A stretch of 64,000 nt of DNA from a bacterium SCSIO 12827 (GTDB taxonomy: Bacteria; Pseudomonadota; Alphaproteobacteria; Rhodospirillales; Casp-alpha2), in the NCBI GenBank assembly GCA_024397995.1, contig CP073746.1, positions 1,798,001-1,862,000 on the forward strand, given 5' to 3'. The position numbers and the translations under genes were made by a program. The stretch's first letter is position 1; the number at the start of each line of letters is the position of its first letter. Shown here piece after piece: positions 28,871-38,460 of this stretch. The notes beneath the pieces were generated by a model, which saw nothing but the letters and a program-made list of their open reading frames with translations, was not told the DNA's origin and ran no database searches.

Positions 28871-28929
28871 CCTGTGCAAATTCACAGGTTTTGCCGCTCC
28901 GGTGTTCGGCCATGGGGCCGAATGACACC
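28871..28929 (+). promoter_or_regulatory. Structured rpsB 5' leader
   Basis: Two hairpins precede rpsB. The first is CCTGTG/CACAGG (28871-28876 with 28883-28888), followed by TTTT. The second pairs GGTGT (28901-28905) with ACACC (28925-28929) and CGGCC (28907-28911) with GGCCG (28916-28920) around an ATGG loop. Leaders of rpsB in other proteobacteria bind S2 for autogenous control; whether this one does is inference. The first hairpin with its short U-run could also be an attenuator or the dnaE 3' end. Confidence 0.4.
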
Positions 28930-28960
28930 CTGCGGAGGCATAACCGGAGAAGAGATTATC

Positions 28961-29809
28961 ATGGCGATTCCGTCGTTCACCATGCGTCAGCTGTTGGAAG
29001 CCGGCGTTCACTTTGGTCACAGCACCCGTCGTTGGAACCCGAAAATGGCGTCGTACCTGTACGGCGACCGTAACGGCATCCACATCATCGACCTGCAGCA
29101 GACCGTTCCCTTGCTTCACCAGGCGCTTGCCGCCGTGCGCGACGTCGTTGCGTCCAACGGCCGTATCCTGTTCGTCGGCACCAAGCGCGCGGCCTCGCCG
29201 CGGGTTGCCGAAGCCGCCAAGAAGTGCGGGCAGTATTACGTCAATCACCGCTGGCTCGGCGGCATGCTGACCAACTGGCAGACCATTTCCAAGTCCATCG
29301 CGCGCCTGCGCGAGCTGGACAGCAAGCTGGGCGGCCAGGAAGTCCAGGGCCTGACCAAGCGCGAGCAGCTCGGCCTGACCCGCGAGCAGGAAAAGCTTGA
29401 GCGCGCCTTGGGCGGCATCAAGGAAATGGGCGGCCTGCCGGACATCATTTTCGTGATCGACACCAACAAGGAAGACATCGCCGTCGCCGAAGCCAACAAG
29501 CTGGGCATTCCGGTCGTCGGCGTCATCGATTCCAACAGCAACCCGGCCGGCATCACCTATCCGATCCCGGGCAACGACGATGCGATCCGCGCGATCTCCA
29601 TGTATTGCAACCTGGTCGCCGATTCCGTGTTGGACGGCCTGTCCGCGTCGCTGACCGCCAAGGGTGTTGATCTGGGTGCCGACGAGAACGCCGGTGGCGC
29701 CATCGAAGCGGCCCCGGAAGCCGAAGCCGCCCCCGAGGCGCCTGCTGAAGCTGCTTCCGAAGCGGCCGCAACGCCCGCCGAAGGTGGGGAAGCCCAGCCG
29801 GCTTCCTAA
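28961..29809 (+). CDS. rpsB: 30S ribosomal protein S2
   Basis: S2 joins the small ribosomal subunit late, next to S1. The 282 residues start [29 protein letters not shown], the universal opening. [15 protein letters not shown] and [36 protein letters not shown] are further family blocks. After about residue 245 there is an Ala/Glu/Pro-rich tail, a common alphaproteobacterial extension. ATG at 28961 is chosen over the open frame to 28874, which lies in the leader. It is followed by tsf in the usual order. Confidence 0.98.
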   Translation: MAIPSFTMRQLLEAGVHFGHSTRRWNPKMASYLYGDRNGIHIIDLQQTVPLLHQALAAVRDVVASNGRILFVGTKRAASPRVAEAAKKCGQYYVNHRWLGGMLTNWQTISKSIARLRELDSKLGGQEVQGLTKREQLGLTREQEKLERALGGIKEMGGLPDIIFVIDTNKEDIAVAEANKLGIPVVGVIDSNSNPAGITYPIPGNDDAIRAISMYCNLVADSVLDGLSASLTAKGVDLGADENAGGAIEAAPEAEAAPEAPAEAASEAAATPAEGGEAQPAS

Positions 29810-29860
29810 CCGCGTCCGCGCGTACGGGCTGACGATACGATCTGAAGAGAAGGTAGAACT

Positions 29861-30787
29861 ATGGCTGAAATCACTGCGGCTCTCGTCAAAGAGCTTCGCG
29901 AACAAACCGGCGCAGGCATGATGGACTGCAAGAAGGCCCTGGCCGAAAACGACGGCGACCTGGACCAGGCCATCGATTGGCTGCGCACCAAGGGGCTGTC
30001 CGCCGCTGCCAAGAAATCCGGCCGTGTCGCCGCTGAAGGCCTGGTGGCCGTTGCCGTTGACGGCAACAAGGGTGCGGTCGTCGAGGTCAATTCGGAAACC
30101 GACTTTGTGTCCCGCAACGAGCAGTTCCAGGACTTCGTCCGCGGCGTCGCGTCCCTGGCGCTGGCCGCCGACGGCGACATGGACAAGATGCTGGCCGCTG
30201 ATTATCCGGGCGCAGGCCGCACGGTCGCCGATCAGCTGACCCATATGATCGCCACCATCGGTGAAAACATGACCATCCGCCGCTGTGACGTCATGTCCGT
30301 CGGCAACGGCGTGTTGTCGACCTATGTCCATAACGCGATGGCCGACGGCATCGGCAAGATCGCCGTCATCGTCGGTCTGGAATCGACCGGCGACAAGGGC
30401 AAGCTGGAAGCCTTCGGCAAGCAGCTTGCCATGCACGTCGCGGCGGCCAAACCGCAGTCCGTGTCGCGTGACGAACTGGACCCGGAGATCCTCGAGCGCG
30501 AACGCGTCGTGCTGTCAGAACAGGCACGCGAATCGGGTAAGCCGGAAGAGATCATCGGCAAGATGGTCGAAGGCCGTCTGCGCAAGTTCTACGAAGAGGT
30601 CTGCCTGCTGGATCAGACATTCGTGATCGATGGCGAAACCCAGGTTTCGAAGGCCGTCGAGGCTGCCGGTAAGGACGCTGGTGGCGCCATTTCCATCAAT
30701 GGTTTCAAGATGTTCGTTCTTGGCGAAGGCATCGAGAAAGAAGTCGGCGATTTCGCCGCCGAGGTCGCGGCCGCGGCCGGATCCTGA
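29861..30787 (+). CDS. tsf: Elongation factor Ts
   Basis: EF-Ts is the GDP-GTP exchange factor for EF-Tu. The 308 residues begin [33 protein letters not shown], the UBA-like N-terminal domain, followed by the core with the [10 protein letters not shown] motif (about residues 80-89) that intrudes into the EF-Tu magnesium site region. A C-terminal module completes the normal length. It is co-transcribed with rpsB (51-base gap). A strong hairpin separates it from pyrH. Confidence 0.98.
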   Translation: MAEITAALVKELREQTGAGMMDCKKALAENDGDLDQAIDWLRTKGLSAAAKKSGRVAAEGLVAVAVDGNKGAVVEVNSETDFVSRNEQFQDFVRGVASLALAADGDMDKMLAADYPGAGRTVADQLTHMIATIGENMTIRRCDVMSVGNGVLSTYVHNAMADGIGKIAVIVGLESTGDKGKLEAFGKQLAMHVAAAKPQSVSRDELDPEILERERVVLSEQARESGKPEEIIGKMVEGRLRKFYEEVCLLDQTFVIDGETQVSKAVEAAGKDAGGAISINGFKMFVLGEGIEKEVGDFAAEVAAAAGS

Positions 30788-30876
30788 TCCTTCGACGCGG
30801 CGTCCCGGCGGCTTTTCCGGGCGCCGGGCAAGACGCCGTCCGACGGGTGATGTAGACTGTCACCCGGAACTCATTC

Positions 30877-30917
30877 CCGCCGCCGGTTTCCCATCTAATG
30901 GGCCGGCGGCGGATTTT
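30877..30917 (+). terminator. Strong hairpin between tsf and pyrH
   Basis: Ten GC pairs (CCGCCGCCGG at 30877-30886 with CCGGCGGCGG at 30903-30912) plus five inner pairs (CCCAT with ATGGG) form an almost continuous stem, followed by ATTTT. It has the form of an intrinsic terminator or partial terminator ending rpsB-tsf. Its 3' arm ends only eight bases before the pyrH ribosome-binding site (30921-30927), so it might also influence pyrH expression. Confidence 0.6.
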
Positions 30918-30932
30918 GATGGAAGAGCGCGA

Positions 30933-31658
30933 GTGTCCCCAGTGTCCGAGGAACCCAAATACCAACGTGTCCTGTTGAAACTGTCGGGCGAAGCCCTGAT
31001 GGGCAAGCGTGACTACGGCCTGGATCCGGACATGGTCGGGCGCATCTGCGACGAGGTCGCCGCCGTCCATGACATGGGCGTTCAGGTCTGTCTCGTCATC
31101 GGTGCCGGCAATATCTTCCGCGGCATGTCGTCATCGGCCGAAGGGATCGAACGCACCAGCGCTGACTACATGGGCATGCTGGCGACGGTCATGAACGCGC
31201 TGGCGGTGCAGAGCGTCCTGGAATCGAAGAGCGTGGACACGCGGGTGCTGTCGGCAATCCCCATGCAGACCGTGTGCGAACCCTATATCCGGCGGCGCGC
31301 CGTGCGCCATATGGAAAAGGGGCGGGTGGTGATTTTCGCTGCCGGCACGGGCAACCCGTTCTTCACCACCGATACGGCAGCGGCGCTGCGCGCGGTGGAA
31401 ATGGGCTGCGACGCGCTTTTGAAAGGCACGCAGGTTGATGGTGTCTATGATTCCGATCCCAAAACCAACCCGGATGCCATGCGCTATGACAATCTGAAGT
31501 ATCAGGATGTCTTGGCCCGCGACCTCAAGGTTATGGACACTTCGGCGATTGCATTGGCACGTGACAACCGGGTTCCAATCCTCGTGTTTTCAATTCACAA
31601 TCCCGGAGAATTCTCCAAGGTTATCAACGGGGAGGGGCGGTTCACTCTGGTCGATTGA
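30933..31658 (+). CDS. pyrH: UMP kinase
   Basis: This bacterial-type UMP kinase makes UDP; it belongs to the amino-acid-kinase fold and is typically GTP-activated and UTP-inhibited. The 241 residues contain [13 protein letters not shown] (about 10-22), [10 protein letters not shown] (about 55-64) and [22 protein letters not shown] (about 136-157). The GTG at 30933 has GGAAGAG five bases upstream; a second GTG at 30942 is possible but poorly spaced. The longer in-frame opening to 30630 lies within tsf. It is followed by frr as in most bacteria. Confidence 0.95.
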   Translation: MSPVSEEPKYQRVLLKLSGEALMGKRDYGLDPDMVGRICDEVAAVHDMGVQVCLVIGAGNIFRGMSSSAEGIERTSADYMGMLATVMNALAVQSVLESKSVDTRVLSAIPMQTVCEPYIRRRAVRHMEKGRVVIFAAGTGNPFFTTDTAAALRAVEMGCDALLKGTQVDGVYDSDPKTNPDAMRYDNLKYQDVLARDLKVMDTSAIALARDNRVPILVFSIHNPGEFSKVINGEGRFTLVD

Positions 31659-31715
31659 CCGGGCGCTGGCCGGCCCCCTGGGACCGCGCGCAAGCGGCCG
31701 CAATGGGAGGAAATT

Positions 31716-32285
31716 ATGGCGGAATTCAGTTTTTCAGATTTGAAGGGTGACATCACGCGGCGCATGGAGGGGGCGATCGATGTCCTTCACCGTGAGCTTG
31801 GCGGCCTGCGTACCGGGCGGGCGTCGACCAGCCTGCTGGAGCCGGTGACCGTGCAGGCCTATGGCTCTGACATGCCCATGAACCAAGTCGGCACCATCGG
31901 TGTGCCGGAACCGCGCATGCTGACCGTGCAGGTTTGGGACCGGGGCCTTGTCGGTGCCGTCGAAAAGGCGATCCGTGATTCCGGGCTGGGCCTCAACCCG
32001 GCGGCGGACGGCCAGCTTGTCCGCGTGCCGATCCCGGCCCTGACCGAGGAACGCCGCACCGAACTTGGTAAGGTCGCGCATAAATACGCGGAAGACGCGC
32101 GCATTTCCGTGCGCAATGTTCGCCGTCATGCCATGGATGAACTGAAGAACGCGGAAAAGGCGGGCGACATTTCCGAAGATGCCTATCACGGTTATACGGA
32201 AGACGTGCAGAAGGTGACCGACGAGCACGTCGCCAAGATCGACGAAATCGTCGCCAATAAAGAAATCGAAATCATGCAGGTTTGA
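31716..32285 (+). CDS. frr: Ribosome recycling factor
   Basis: This factor splits post-termination ribosomes together with EF-G. The 189 residues have the two-domain RRF layout: a long three-helix bundle with [19 protein letters not shown] near residues 30-48 and the C-terminal [35 protein letters not shown] near 103-137. The ATG follows GGGAGGAAATT. The stop overlaps the TTG codon that opens the uppS frame, though uppS more probably starts at the ATG six bases beyond the stop. Confidence 0.98.
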   Translation: MAEFSFSDLKGDITRRMEGAIDVLHRELGGLRTGRASTSLLEPVTVQAYGSDMPMNQVGTIGVPEPRMLTVQVWDRGLVGAVEKAIRDSGLGLNPAADGQLVRVPIPALTEERRTELGKVAHKYAEDARISVRNVRRHAMDELKNAEKAGDISEDAYHGYTEDVQKVTDEHVAKIDEIVANKEIEIMQV

Positions 32286-32290
32286 CGCAG

Positions 32291-33031
32291 ATGCCCACGG
32301 TTCCCCTTCAACTTTCCGACGCGCCGGCAAATCCGGTCCACGTCGCCGTCATCATGGACGGCAATGGGCGTTGGGCGAAGGGTAGGGGATTGCCGCGCAC
32401 AGCCGGTCATAAGGCCGGTGCCGAGGCCGTGCGCCGGACGGTGAGGGCGGCGGTCAGCCTGGGTGTGCCTTATTTGACCCTGTTCGGGTTTTCGTCGGAG
32501 AACTGGAATCGTCCGATCGGTGAAATCGGCGACCTGATGGGCTTGTTGCGGCTTTATCTGCGCAAGGAGATCGGCGAGCTTGACCGCGAAGGTGTGCGTC
32601 TTCGCATCATCGGTGAGCGCGCGCGGTTCGATGAGGACATTCAGCGTCTGATTTCCGATGCAGAGGAACGCACCAGGGCCAATACCCGGCTCAACCTGAC
32701 GATTGCGCTCAGCTATGGCGGACGGCAGGAAATCCTGGGCGCGGCCCGGGCCTTGGCGGAACAGGTACAGCGCGGCGAAATCTCCCCGGAAGACATTGAT
32801 GAAACCCGGTTTGAGAGCGCGCTATTCACCGCCGGCCTGCCGGAACCGGATCTGCTGATCCGGACCAGTGGTGAGCAGCGCGTCAGCAACTTTTTGCTGT
32901 GGCAGGTCGCCTATGCGGAATTCGTGTTCACCGACGTCCTGTGGCCTGACTTCGGTCACGAACACCTTGCCGAAGCGCTGGGCGATTTCCGTGGCAGGGA
33001 ACGCCGGTTCGGCGGCGTCACGAGCCCCTAA
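32291..33031 (+). CDS. uppS: Undecaprenyl diphosphate synthase
   Basis: This cis-prenyltransferase makes the C55 lipid carrier for peptidoglycan and LPS. The 246 residues contain VAVIMDGNGRWAKGRGLPRTAGHKAG (about 19-44, catalytic Asp in MDGNGRW), LTLFGFSSENWNRP and the C-terminal PDLLIRTSGEQRVSNFLLWQVAYAEF motif. ATG at 32291 gives MPTVPLQLS. A TTG at 32282 overlapping the frr stop is an alternative. It is followed by cdsA, linking lipid carrier and phospholipid synthesis. Confidence 0.96.
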   Translation: MPTVPLQLSDAPANPVHVAVIMDGNGRWAKGRGLPRTAGHKAGAEAVRRTVRAAVSLGVPYLTLFGFSSENWNRPIGEIGDLMGLLRLYLRKEIGELDREGVRLRIIGERARFDEDIQRLISDAEERTRANTRLNLTIALSYGGRQEILGAARALAEQVQRGEISPEDIDETRFESALFTAGLPEPDLLIRTSGEQRVSNFLLWQVAYAEFVFTDVLWPDFGHEHLAEALGDFRGRERRFGGVTSP

Positions 33032-33051
33032 GTCCCTTGGCGGATTGAATT

Positions 33052-33693
33052 TTGGCCCTTTCGGAATTTCATAAGCGGGTGCTGTCTGCCGCGGTCTTGC
33101 TGCCACCCGTGGTCGCTGCCGTCTATGCCGGACCGCCTTGGTACACGATCCTGATCGTCCTGTTTACCGCCGCCATGATGTGGGAATGGCTGGTCATGGC
33201 GCGATCACAGGTGCTGTGGCTGGTCGCAGGCTCTGCGTACATCCTGGCTGCTGCTTATGTCTTGTTTCTGATGCGGGGCGACGGCGCTGCGGGGCGCAGC
33301 CTGATCCTGTTCCTGTTCGTCGTCACCTGGATGACGGATACCGGTGCCTATCTGACCGGGCGGACTTTCGGCGGCCCGAAACTGGCGCCCCGGATCAGCC
33401 CGTCAAAGACGATTTCCGGGGCCATCGGCGGTTTGCTGGCTGGGGTCGGGGCGGGTATCCTGGTATGGTATTTGACCGGCGGGGCAATCGACGGTCAGGT
33501 CGCCGCCGCCGCCGTGGTCGGCAGCATTGCCTGCCAGGTTGGTGACCTTTTGGAATCGGGGGCAAAGCGCCATTTCGGGGTCAAGGATTCGGGGCGGCTG
33601 ATCCCCGGTCACGGTGGCGTGCTTGACCGGGTCGACGGCCTTCTGGCCGCGGCGCTGGCGGTTGCGGGCACAGGAATTTGGCAGGGACTTTAG
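33052..33693 (+). CDS. cdsA: Phosphatidate cytidylyltransferase (short form)
   Basis: This integral-membrane enzyme makes CDP-diacylglycerol from phosphatidate and CTP. The signature SGAKRHFGVKDSGRLIPGHGGVLDRVDGL lies at the C-terminus (about 176-204) with the conserved Asp and Gly residues intact. At 213 residues it is shorter than the roughly 270-285 of many CdsA proteins, lacking part of the N-terminal helices. The best start seen is TTG at 33052 behind GGCGGA. No frameshift is evident. It is followed two bases later by dxr. Confidence 0.93.
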   Translation: MALSEFHKRVLSAAVLLPPVVAAVYAGPPWYTILIVLFTAAMMWEWLVMARSQVLWLVAGSAYILAAAYVLFLMRGDGAAGRSLILFLFVVTWMTDTGAYLTGRTFGGPKLAPRISPSKTISGAIGGLLAGVGAGILVWYLTGGAIDGQVAAAAVVGSIACQVGDLLESGAKRHFGVKDSGRLIPGHGGVLDRVDGLLAAALAVAGTGIWQGL

Positions 33694-33695
33694 GA

Positions 33696-34904
33696 ATGGA
33701 TTTGGCCTTACAACCGGATGCGACGGCACAAGCTACGGACGCAGCCCCTCGCAGCGTCACTGTCTTGGGGGCGACGGGGTCTGTCGGCTGCAACACGGTC
33801 GATATTCTGGCCCGTCATCCAGGGGCATTTCAGGCTGAGGTTCTGACCGCGCACCGCAATGTGGACCTTCTGGTGGAGCAGGCCTTGCGCCTGGGCGCCA
33901 AACGGGCAGTGATCGGCGATGACAGTAAATACGCCGCCCTGAAATCAGCCCTGGCGGGCACGTCGGTCGAGGCTGCCGCCGGTGCTGAAGCCATTTCCGA
34001 AGCCGGTGATCAGCCGACCGATATCGTGGTCGCGGCAATCGTCGGGGCGGCAGGTCTGCCCCCGGTGCTCAAGGCGGTTCGGCGGGGGGCGACCGTGGCC
34101 TTCGCCAACAAGGAATGCCTGGTGTCCGCCGGTGATTTGATGGTGCGCGAGGTCGAGGCCTCTGGCGCCACGCTGCTGCCGGTCGATTCCGAGCACAGCG
34201 CGATCTTTCAGGTTTTCGATTTCGATCAACCGGACAAGGTCCGGCGCATCGTGCTGACGGCGTCGGGCGGGCCGTTCCGCACCAAGCCGCGCGATGAATT
34301 GGCCGCCGTCACCCCGGCCCAGGCCGTTGCCCATCCCAATTGGGATATGGGGGCCAAGATTTCCGTCGACAGCGCCACCATGATGAACAAAGGGTTGGAA
34401 CTGATCGAGGCCTTCCACCTGTTCCCGGTGCCGGAAGATCGGATCGAGATTCTGGTGCATCCCCAGTCGGTTATCCACTCCATGGTCGATTATGTCGACG
34501 GCTCCGTGTTGGCGCAGTTGGGCACGCCCGATATGCGCACGCCCATCGCCTTTGCCCTGGCTTGGCCGAAGCGGGTGGAAACCCCGGCCGCGCGCTTGGC
34601 GCTTGAAGACATCGGGACTTTGACCTTCGAGGCACCCGATCCCGTGCGTTTTCCGGCGTTGCGTCTGGCGCGCGAGGCATTGCGGGCAGGCAACAGCGCG
34701 CCTACCTTACTGAATGCCGCCAACGAAGTCGCGGTGGCCTGGTTCCTGGAAAAGGGGCTGGGCTTTCTCAAGATCACGGAGGTTGTCGAACAGGTGCTGG
34801 AACGGGTGACCGCCCGACCGCTCGGCTCTCTCGACGACGTCTTCGCCGCAGACGCCGAAGCCCGCCGCGCCGCAGAGGAAATTGCTTCGAAATCAGTTGG
34901 TTAA
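33696..34904 (+). CDS. dxr: 1-deoxy-D-xylulose 5-phosphate reductoisomerase
   Basis: This is the second enzyme of the MEP isoprenoid pathway, forming MEP with NADPH. The 402 residues contain the nucleotide-binding VTVLGATGSVGCNT (about 22-35), NKECLVSAG (about 137-145), the metal/substrate motif PVDSEHSAIFQ (about 162-172) and ASGGPFR, plus NWDMGAKISVDSATMMNKGLE (about 215-235). ATG at 33696 lies just after the cdsA stop; an in-frame TTG at 33678 is inside cdsA. It supplies precursors for the uppS product made upstream. Confidence 0.96.
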   Translation: MDLALQPDATAQATDAAPRSVTVLGATGSVGCNTVDILARHPGAFQAEVLTAHRNVDLLVEQALRLGAKRAVIGDDSKYAALKSALAGTSVEAAAGAEAISEAGDQPTDIVVAAIVGAAGLPPVLKAVRRGATVAFANKECLVSAGDLMVREVEASGATLLPVDSEHSAIFQVFDFDQPDKVRRIVLTASGGPFRTKPRDELAAVTPAQAVAHPNWDMGAKISVDSATMMNKGLELIEAFHLFPVPEDRIEILVHPQSVIHSMVDYVDGSVLAQLGTPDMRTPIAFALAWPKRVETPAARLALEDIGTLTFEAPDPVRFPALRLAREALRAGNSAPTLLNAANEVAVAWFLEKGLGFLKITEVVEQVLERVTARPLGSLDDVFAADAEARRAAEEIASKSVG

Positions 34905-34966
34905 TTCCCAATTTTCGGGTATTTCACCGGCATGGGTTTCCGACAGGCCTGAAATAAGGACCCCAC

Positions 34967-36103
34967 ATGAATATCGTCGACTTCGCCTTCAATTACGTCG
35001 TGGTTTTCCTGATCGTGCTGACGATCCTGGTGTTCGTCCACGAATGGGGCCACTACTGGATCGCGCGCCGCTGCGGGGTAAGGGTCGAGGTGTTTTCCAT
35101 CGGCTTCGGGCCGGAAATCTTCGGTTGGACCGATAAGCATGACACCCGTTGGAAAATCAGCGCCATTCCGCTTGGCGGCTACGTCAAGATGTTCGGCGAA
35201 GCCGACATGGGCTGGGAGGAAGAGGAAGAGTCCGAGCCCCTGCCGGCCGAAGAGAAGGCGGTGTCGTTCCATCACAAGAAGCTGTGGCAGCGCTCGGCCA
35301 TCGTCGCCGGCGGGCCGCTCGCCAATTTCATTTTCGCCGCCGTTCTGGTGGCGCTTCTGGCCGGGATTGTCGGCACGGCGCGGCCGCTGGCCGCCGTCGG
35401 CGAGGTGCAGCCGGGCAGCGCCGCCGAATTGGCGCAGCTGCTGCCGGGTGACCGCATCACCGCCATCGACGGACAGCCGATCAAATGGTTCGAGGATCTG
35501 CGCCAGACAGTTTCCGCGCAACCGGGCGTGACGTTGCGCATGGACGTTGTGCGCGGCGCTGAAACCCTGACCTTGACCGTCACCCCTCAATCCCATTCCG
35601 TCGAAGGACAAGCGGCGCCGATCGGCCTGCTCGGTGTGCGGTTCGATCCCCAGGCGGTCGAATACGAGCGCCAGGGGCCGGTCGAAGCGGTTTCCACGGG
35701 GGTCGGATATACGGTGCAAATGGTGACCCGCATCTTCGGCGTGCTCGGCGAGATGATTACCGGTGATCGTTCGGCGGAAGAACTGGGCGGGCCGTTGCGC
35801 ATCGCTCAGCTTTCCGGCGATATCGCACAGCTTGGCTTCAAGGAACTGGTCATGTTCATGGCCGCGCTGTCGGTCAACCTGGGCCTCATCAACCTGTTTC
35901 CGATCCCGGTTTTGGATGGCGGGCGGTTGGTGTTTTACGCGGCGGAAGGGTTGCGAGGGCGGCCGGTGGCGCCCAAGATCGAGGAATACGGCATGCGCCT
36001 GGGCTTGGCGCTTGTACTGTTTCTGGTCGTGTTCGTGACATGGAATGATATAACCCAGATGCCATGGGACCGCGTCGTCACATGGTTCAAGGGGTTAATT
36101 TAA
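34967..36103 (+). CDS. rseP: RIP metalloprotease RseP (site-2 protease family)
   Basis: This intramembrane zinc protease cleaves membrane anti-sigma factors and signal-peptide remnants. The 378 residues have HExxH at 25-29 (VHEWGHYW) in the first helix and the third ligand in LFPIPVLDGG (about 308-317) in a later helix. One PDZ domain (about 130-205, AAVGEVQPGSAAELAQLLPGDRITAIDG) is present, against two in E. coli RseP. It lies directly upstream of bamA, as in most proteobacteria. Confidence 0.96.
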   Translation: MNIVDFAFNYVVVFLIVLTILVFVHEWGHYWIARRCGVRVEVFSIGFGPEIFGWTDKHDTRWKISAIPLGGYVKMFGEADMGWEEEEESEPLPAEEKAVSFHHKKLWQRSAIVAGGPLANFIFAAVLVALLAGIVGTARPLAAVGEVQPGSAAELAQLLPGDRITAIDGQPIKWFEDLRQTVSAQPGVTLRMDVVRGAETLTLTVTPQSHSVEGQAAPIGLLGVRFDPQAVEYERQGPVEAVSTGVGYTVQMVTRIFGVLGEMITGDRSAEELGGPLRIAQLSGDIAQLGFKELVMFMAALSVNLGLINLFPIPVLDGGRLVFYAAEGLRGRPVAPKIEEYGMRLGLALVLFLVVFVTWNDITQMPWDRVVTWFKGLI

Positions 36104-36153
36104 CGGATTGCCAATGATTTAGGCTCATAAAGGCGTACACCTGGGGCCTTGGC

Positions 36154-38451
36154 ATGTACGTTCGGGGGAAGAAATTGGAGCGCCTATCACGTCTCCTTCT
36201 TGGTTTTGCGCTGACTGCCGTCATCTGGGCGGCGGCTGCGGATGCATCGGCGCAGGGCCGCGACACGATCAGCGAAATCGTTGTCGAGGGGGCCCAGCGT
36301 ATCGAGCCGGGCACCATTCGGTCCTATCTTCTGATTAAAGAAGGTGAGGCCGCTGATCCTGTTCGCATCAACCGTTCCCTGAAAAGCCTGTTCGCGACCG
36401 GCCTGTTTGCCGACGTCACCATGCGTCAGGACGGCACGCGGCTGATCGTCAACGTGGTCGAAAACCCGATCATCAACCGCGTCGCCTTCGAAGGGAACAA
36501 GAAGGTTGAGGATTCGACGTTGGAGGGCGAAGTCACGCTGCGCCCCCGCGTCATCTTCACCCGTGCCAAGGTTCAAACCGATCTGCAGCGCATTCTGGCC
36601 GTCTACCGTTCGACCGGCCGGTTCGGCGCGACGGTGGAACCCAAGGTCATCCGTCTGCCGCAGAACCGCATTGATCTGGTGTTTGAAATCAACGAAGGGG
36701 AGCCGACCAAGGTCGCCCGTATTTCTTTCATCGGCAACGAGTTCTTTGACGATGACGATCTGCGCGAGAACGTTCAGACACGGGAGTCCGTGTGGTACCG
36801 ATTCCTGTCGAGCGACGATACCTACGATCCCGACCGCCTGACCCTCGATCGCGAACTTCTGCGCCGCTTCTATCTGCGCAACGGGTTCGCCGATTTCCGC
36901 GTGCAGTCCGCCGTTGCCGAGCTGACCCGCGACCGCAAGAATTTCTTCATTACCTTCAGTGTCCAGGAAGGAAAGCGGTACCGCTTCGGCAAGGTCGATG
37001 TGGTCACCACCATCCGTAATCTTGATGTCGAGTCTCTTCGCAAGGTCGTCGACATTGATTCCGGCGATTGGTACGACGCAAGCGAGGTCGATAAGACCAT
37101 CGATTCCATCACCGAAGCGGTCGGCGAGAAGGGGTTTGCCTTCGTAGAAGTGCGCCCGCGCCTGGATCGTGACCGCGATAAGCGGACGATCGATGTGGTC
37201 TTCGAGGTCAACGAAGGGCCGCGCGTGTTCGTTGAACGCATCAACATCGTCGGCAATGCGCGCACACAGGACGACGTGATCCGCCGCGAGTTCCGTCTGG
37301 TTGAAGGCGATGCCTTCAATGCGGCCAAGCTGCGCCGGTCGCGCACCCGCATCCAGAACCTGGATTTCTTCGAAACCGTAGAAATGGAGCCGGTTCCCGG
37401 CAGCGCCCCCGATAAGGCGGTCATTAACGTGACCGTGACGGAAAAATCGACGGGTTCAATCTCCATCGGCGCCGGGTTCTCGACCGATCAGGGCGTGCTT
37501 GGTGATTTCGGGCTGCGCGAGCGTAACCTGCTCGGCACAGGCCGGGATCTATCGCTGCGCTTCATCCTGGCCGCGCGGCGCAGCGAAATCGACTTGAAGT
37601 TCACGGAACCGTTCTTCCTGAACCGCGATATTGCGGCCGGTTTCGACGTCTTCCGTATCACCGAGGATCTGCAGGATTACGGTTCCTTCGATAAGAAACG
37701 GACGGGCTTCCGGTTGCGCGCCGGCTACCATATCACCGAACTGTTGACCCAGAACTGGGCCTATGAACTACGGCAAGAATCCATCCTGGATGTCGATTCC
37801 GGCGCGTCACTGGTGGTTCAGGATGCGGCGGGAACCAACTTTTTCTCGTCCGTCGAACACGGCATCACTTACGATAAACGCGATAACCGCCTGACACCGA
37901 CCAAGGGCTATTTCGCCAAACTTGCGACCAACCTCTCGGGTCTTGGCGGCGATATCTACAGCGTGAAGAACGTCGCGTCTGGCGCCTATCACTGGACGCC
38001 TAGCGAAGGCTTCCTTCTCACCCTTGGCGGCAGGGCGGGTATTGTCTACGCATTGCAGGATGACGTCGTATTGTCCGAGCGGTTCTTTGTCGGCGGTCGC
38101 GACCTACGCGGATTTTCCGTCGGCGGTGTCGGGCCGCGCGATATTACGACGGATGACTCGCTGGGGGGTGAATGGATGTATTCCGGTACGCTGGAGCTTG
38201 GCTTCCCCCTGGGCCTGCCGGCTGAATTGGGTGTCGCCGGCCGCGTGTTCACCGATATCGGTAGCGCCGGGGAGATCGCGACCACCCGCACCGGGATCGA
38301 GGATACGGGCTCGCTCCGTGCTTCCATCGGCTTCGGTGTAACCTGGAAATCGCCGTTCGGCCCCCTCGGTCTCGACCTCGGCATTCCGGTGGTCAAGGAA
38401 TCGTTTGATGAAACCGAGCTTGTCCGCGTGAACTTCGGCACGCGATTTTAG
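36154..38451 (+). CDS. bamA: Outer membrane protein assembly factor BamA
   Basis: This is the Omp85 core of the BAM complex that folds beta-barrels into the outer membrane. The 765 residues comprise a signal peptide (about 1-34, ending ADASAQG), five POTRA repeats (about 38-420), and a 16-strand barrel ending in the aromatic VRVNFGTRF typical of outer-membrane proteins. FSVGGVGPRD near residue 655 is the conserved VRGF/Y-type L6 loop neighbourhood (RDLRGFSVGG). It is followed by the periplasmic chaperone gene after nine bases. Confidence 0.97.
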   Translation: MYVRGKKLERLSRLLLGFALTAVIWAAAADASAQGRDTISEIVVEGAQRIEPGTIRSYLLIKEGEAADPVRINRSLKSLFATGLFADVTMRQDGTRLIVNVVENPIINRVAFEGNKKVEDSTLEGEVTLRPRVIFTRAKVQTDLQRILAVYRSTGRFGATVEPKVIRLPQNRIDLVFEINEGEPTKVARISFIGNEFFDDDDLRENVQTRESVWYRFLSSDDTYDPDRLTLDRELLRRFYLRNGFADFRVQSAVAELTRDRKNFFITFSVQEGKRYRFGKVDVVTTIRNLDVESLRKVVDIDSGDWYDASEVDKTIDSITEAVGEKGFAFVEVRPRLDRDRDKRTIDVVFEVNEGPRVFVERINIVGNARTQDDVIRREFRLVEGDAFNAAKLRRSRTRIQNLDFFETVEMEPVPGSAPDKAVINVTVTEKSTGSISIGAGFSTDQGVLGDFGLRERNLLGTGRDLSLRFILAARRSEIDLKFTEPFFLNRDIAAGFDVFRITEDLQDYGSFDKKRTGFRLRAGYHITELLTQNWAYELRQESILDVDSGASLVVQDAAGTNFFSSVEHGITYDKRDNRLTPTKGYFAKLATNLSGLGGDIYSVKNVASGAYHWTPSEGFLLTLGGRAGIVYALQDDVVLSERFFVGGRDLRGFSVGGVGPRDITTDDSLGGEWMYSGTLELGFPLGLPAELGVAGRVFTDIGSAGEIATTRTGIEDTGSLRASIGFGVTWKSPFGPLGLDLGIPVVKESFDETELVRVNFGTRF

Positions 38452-38460
38452 GAGGTTCTT

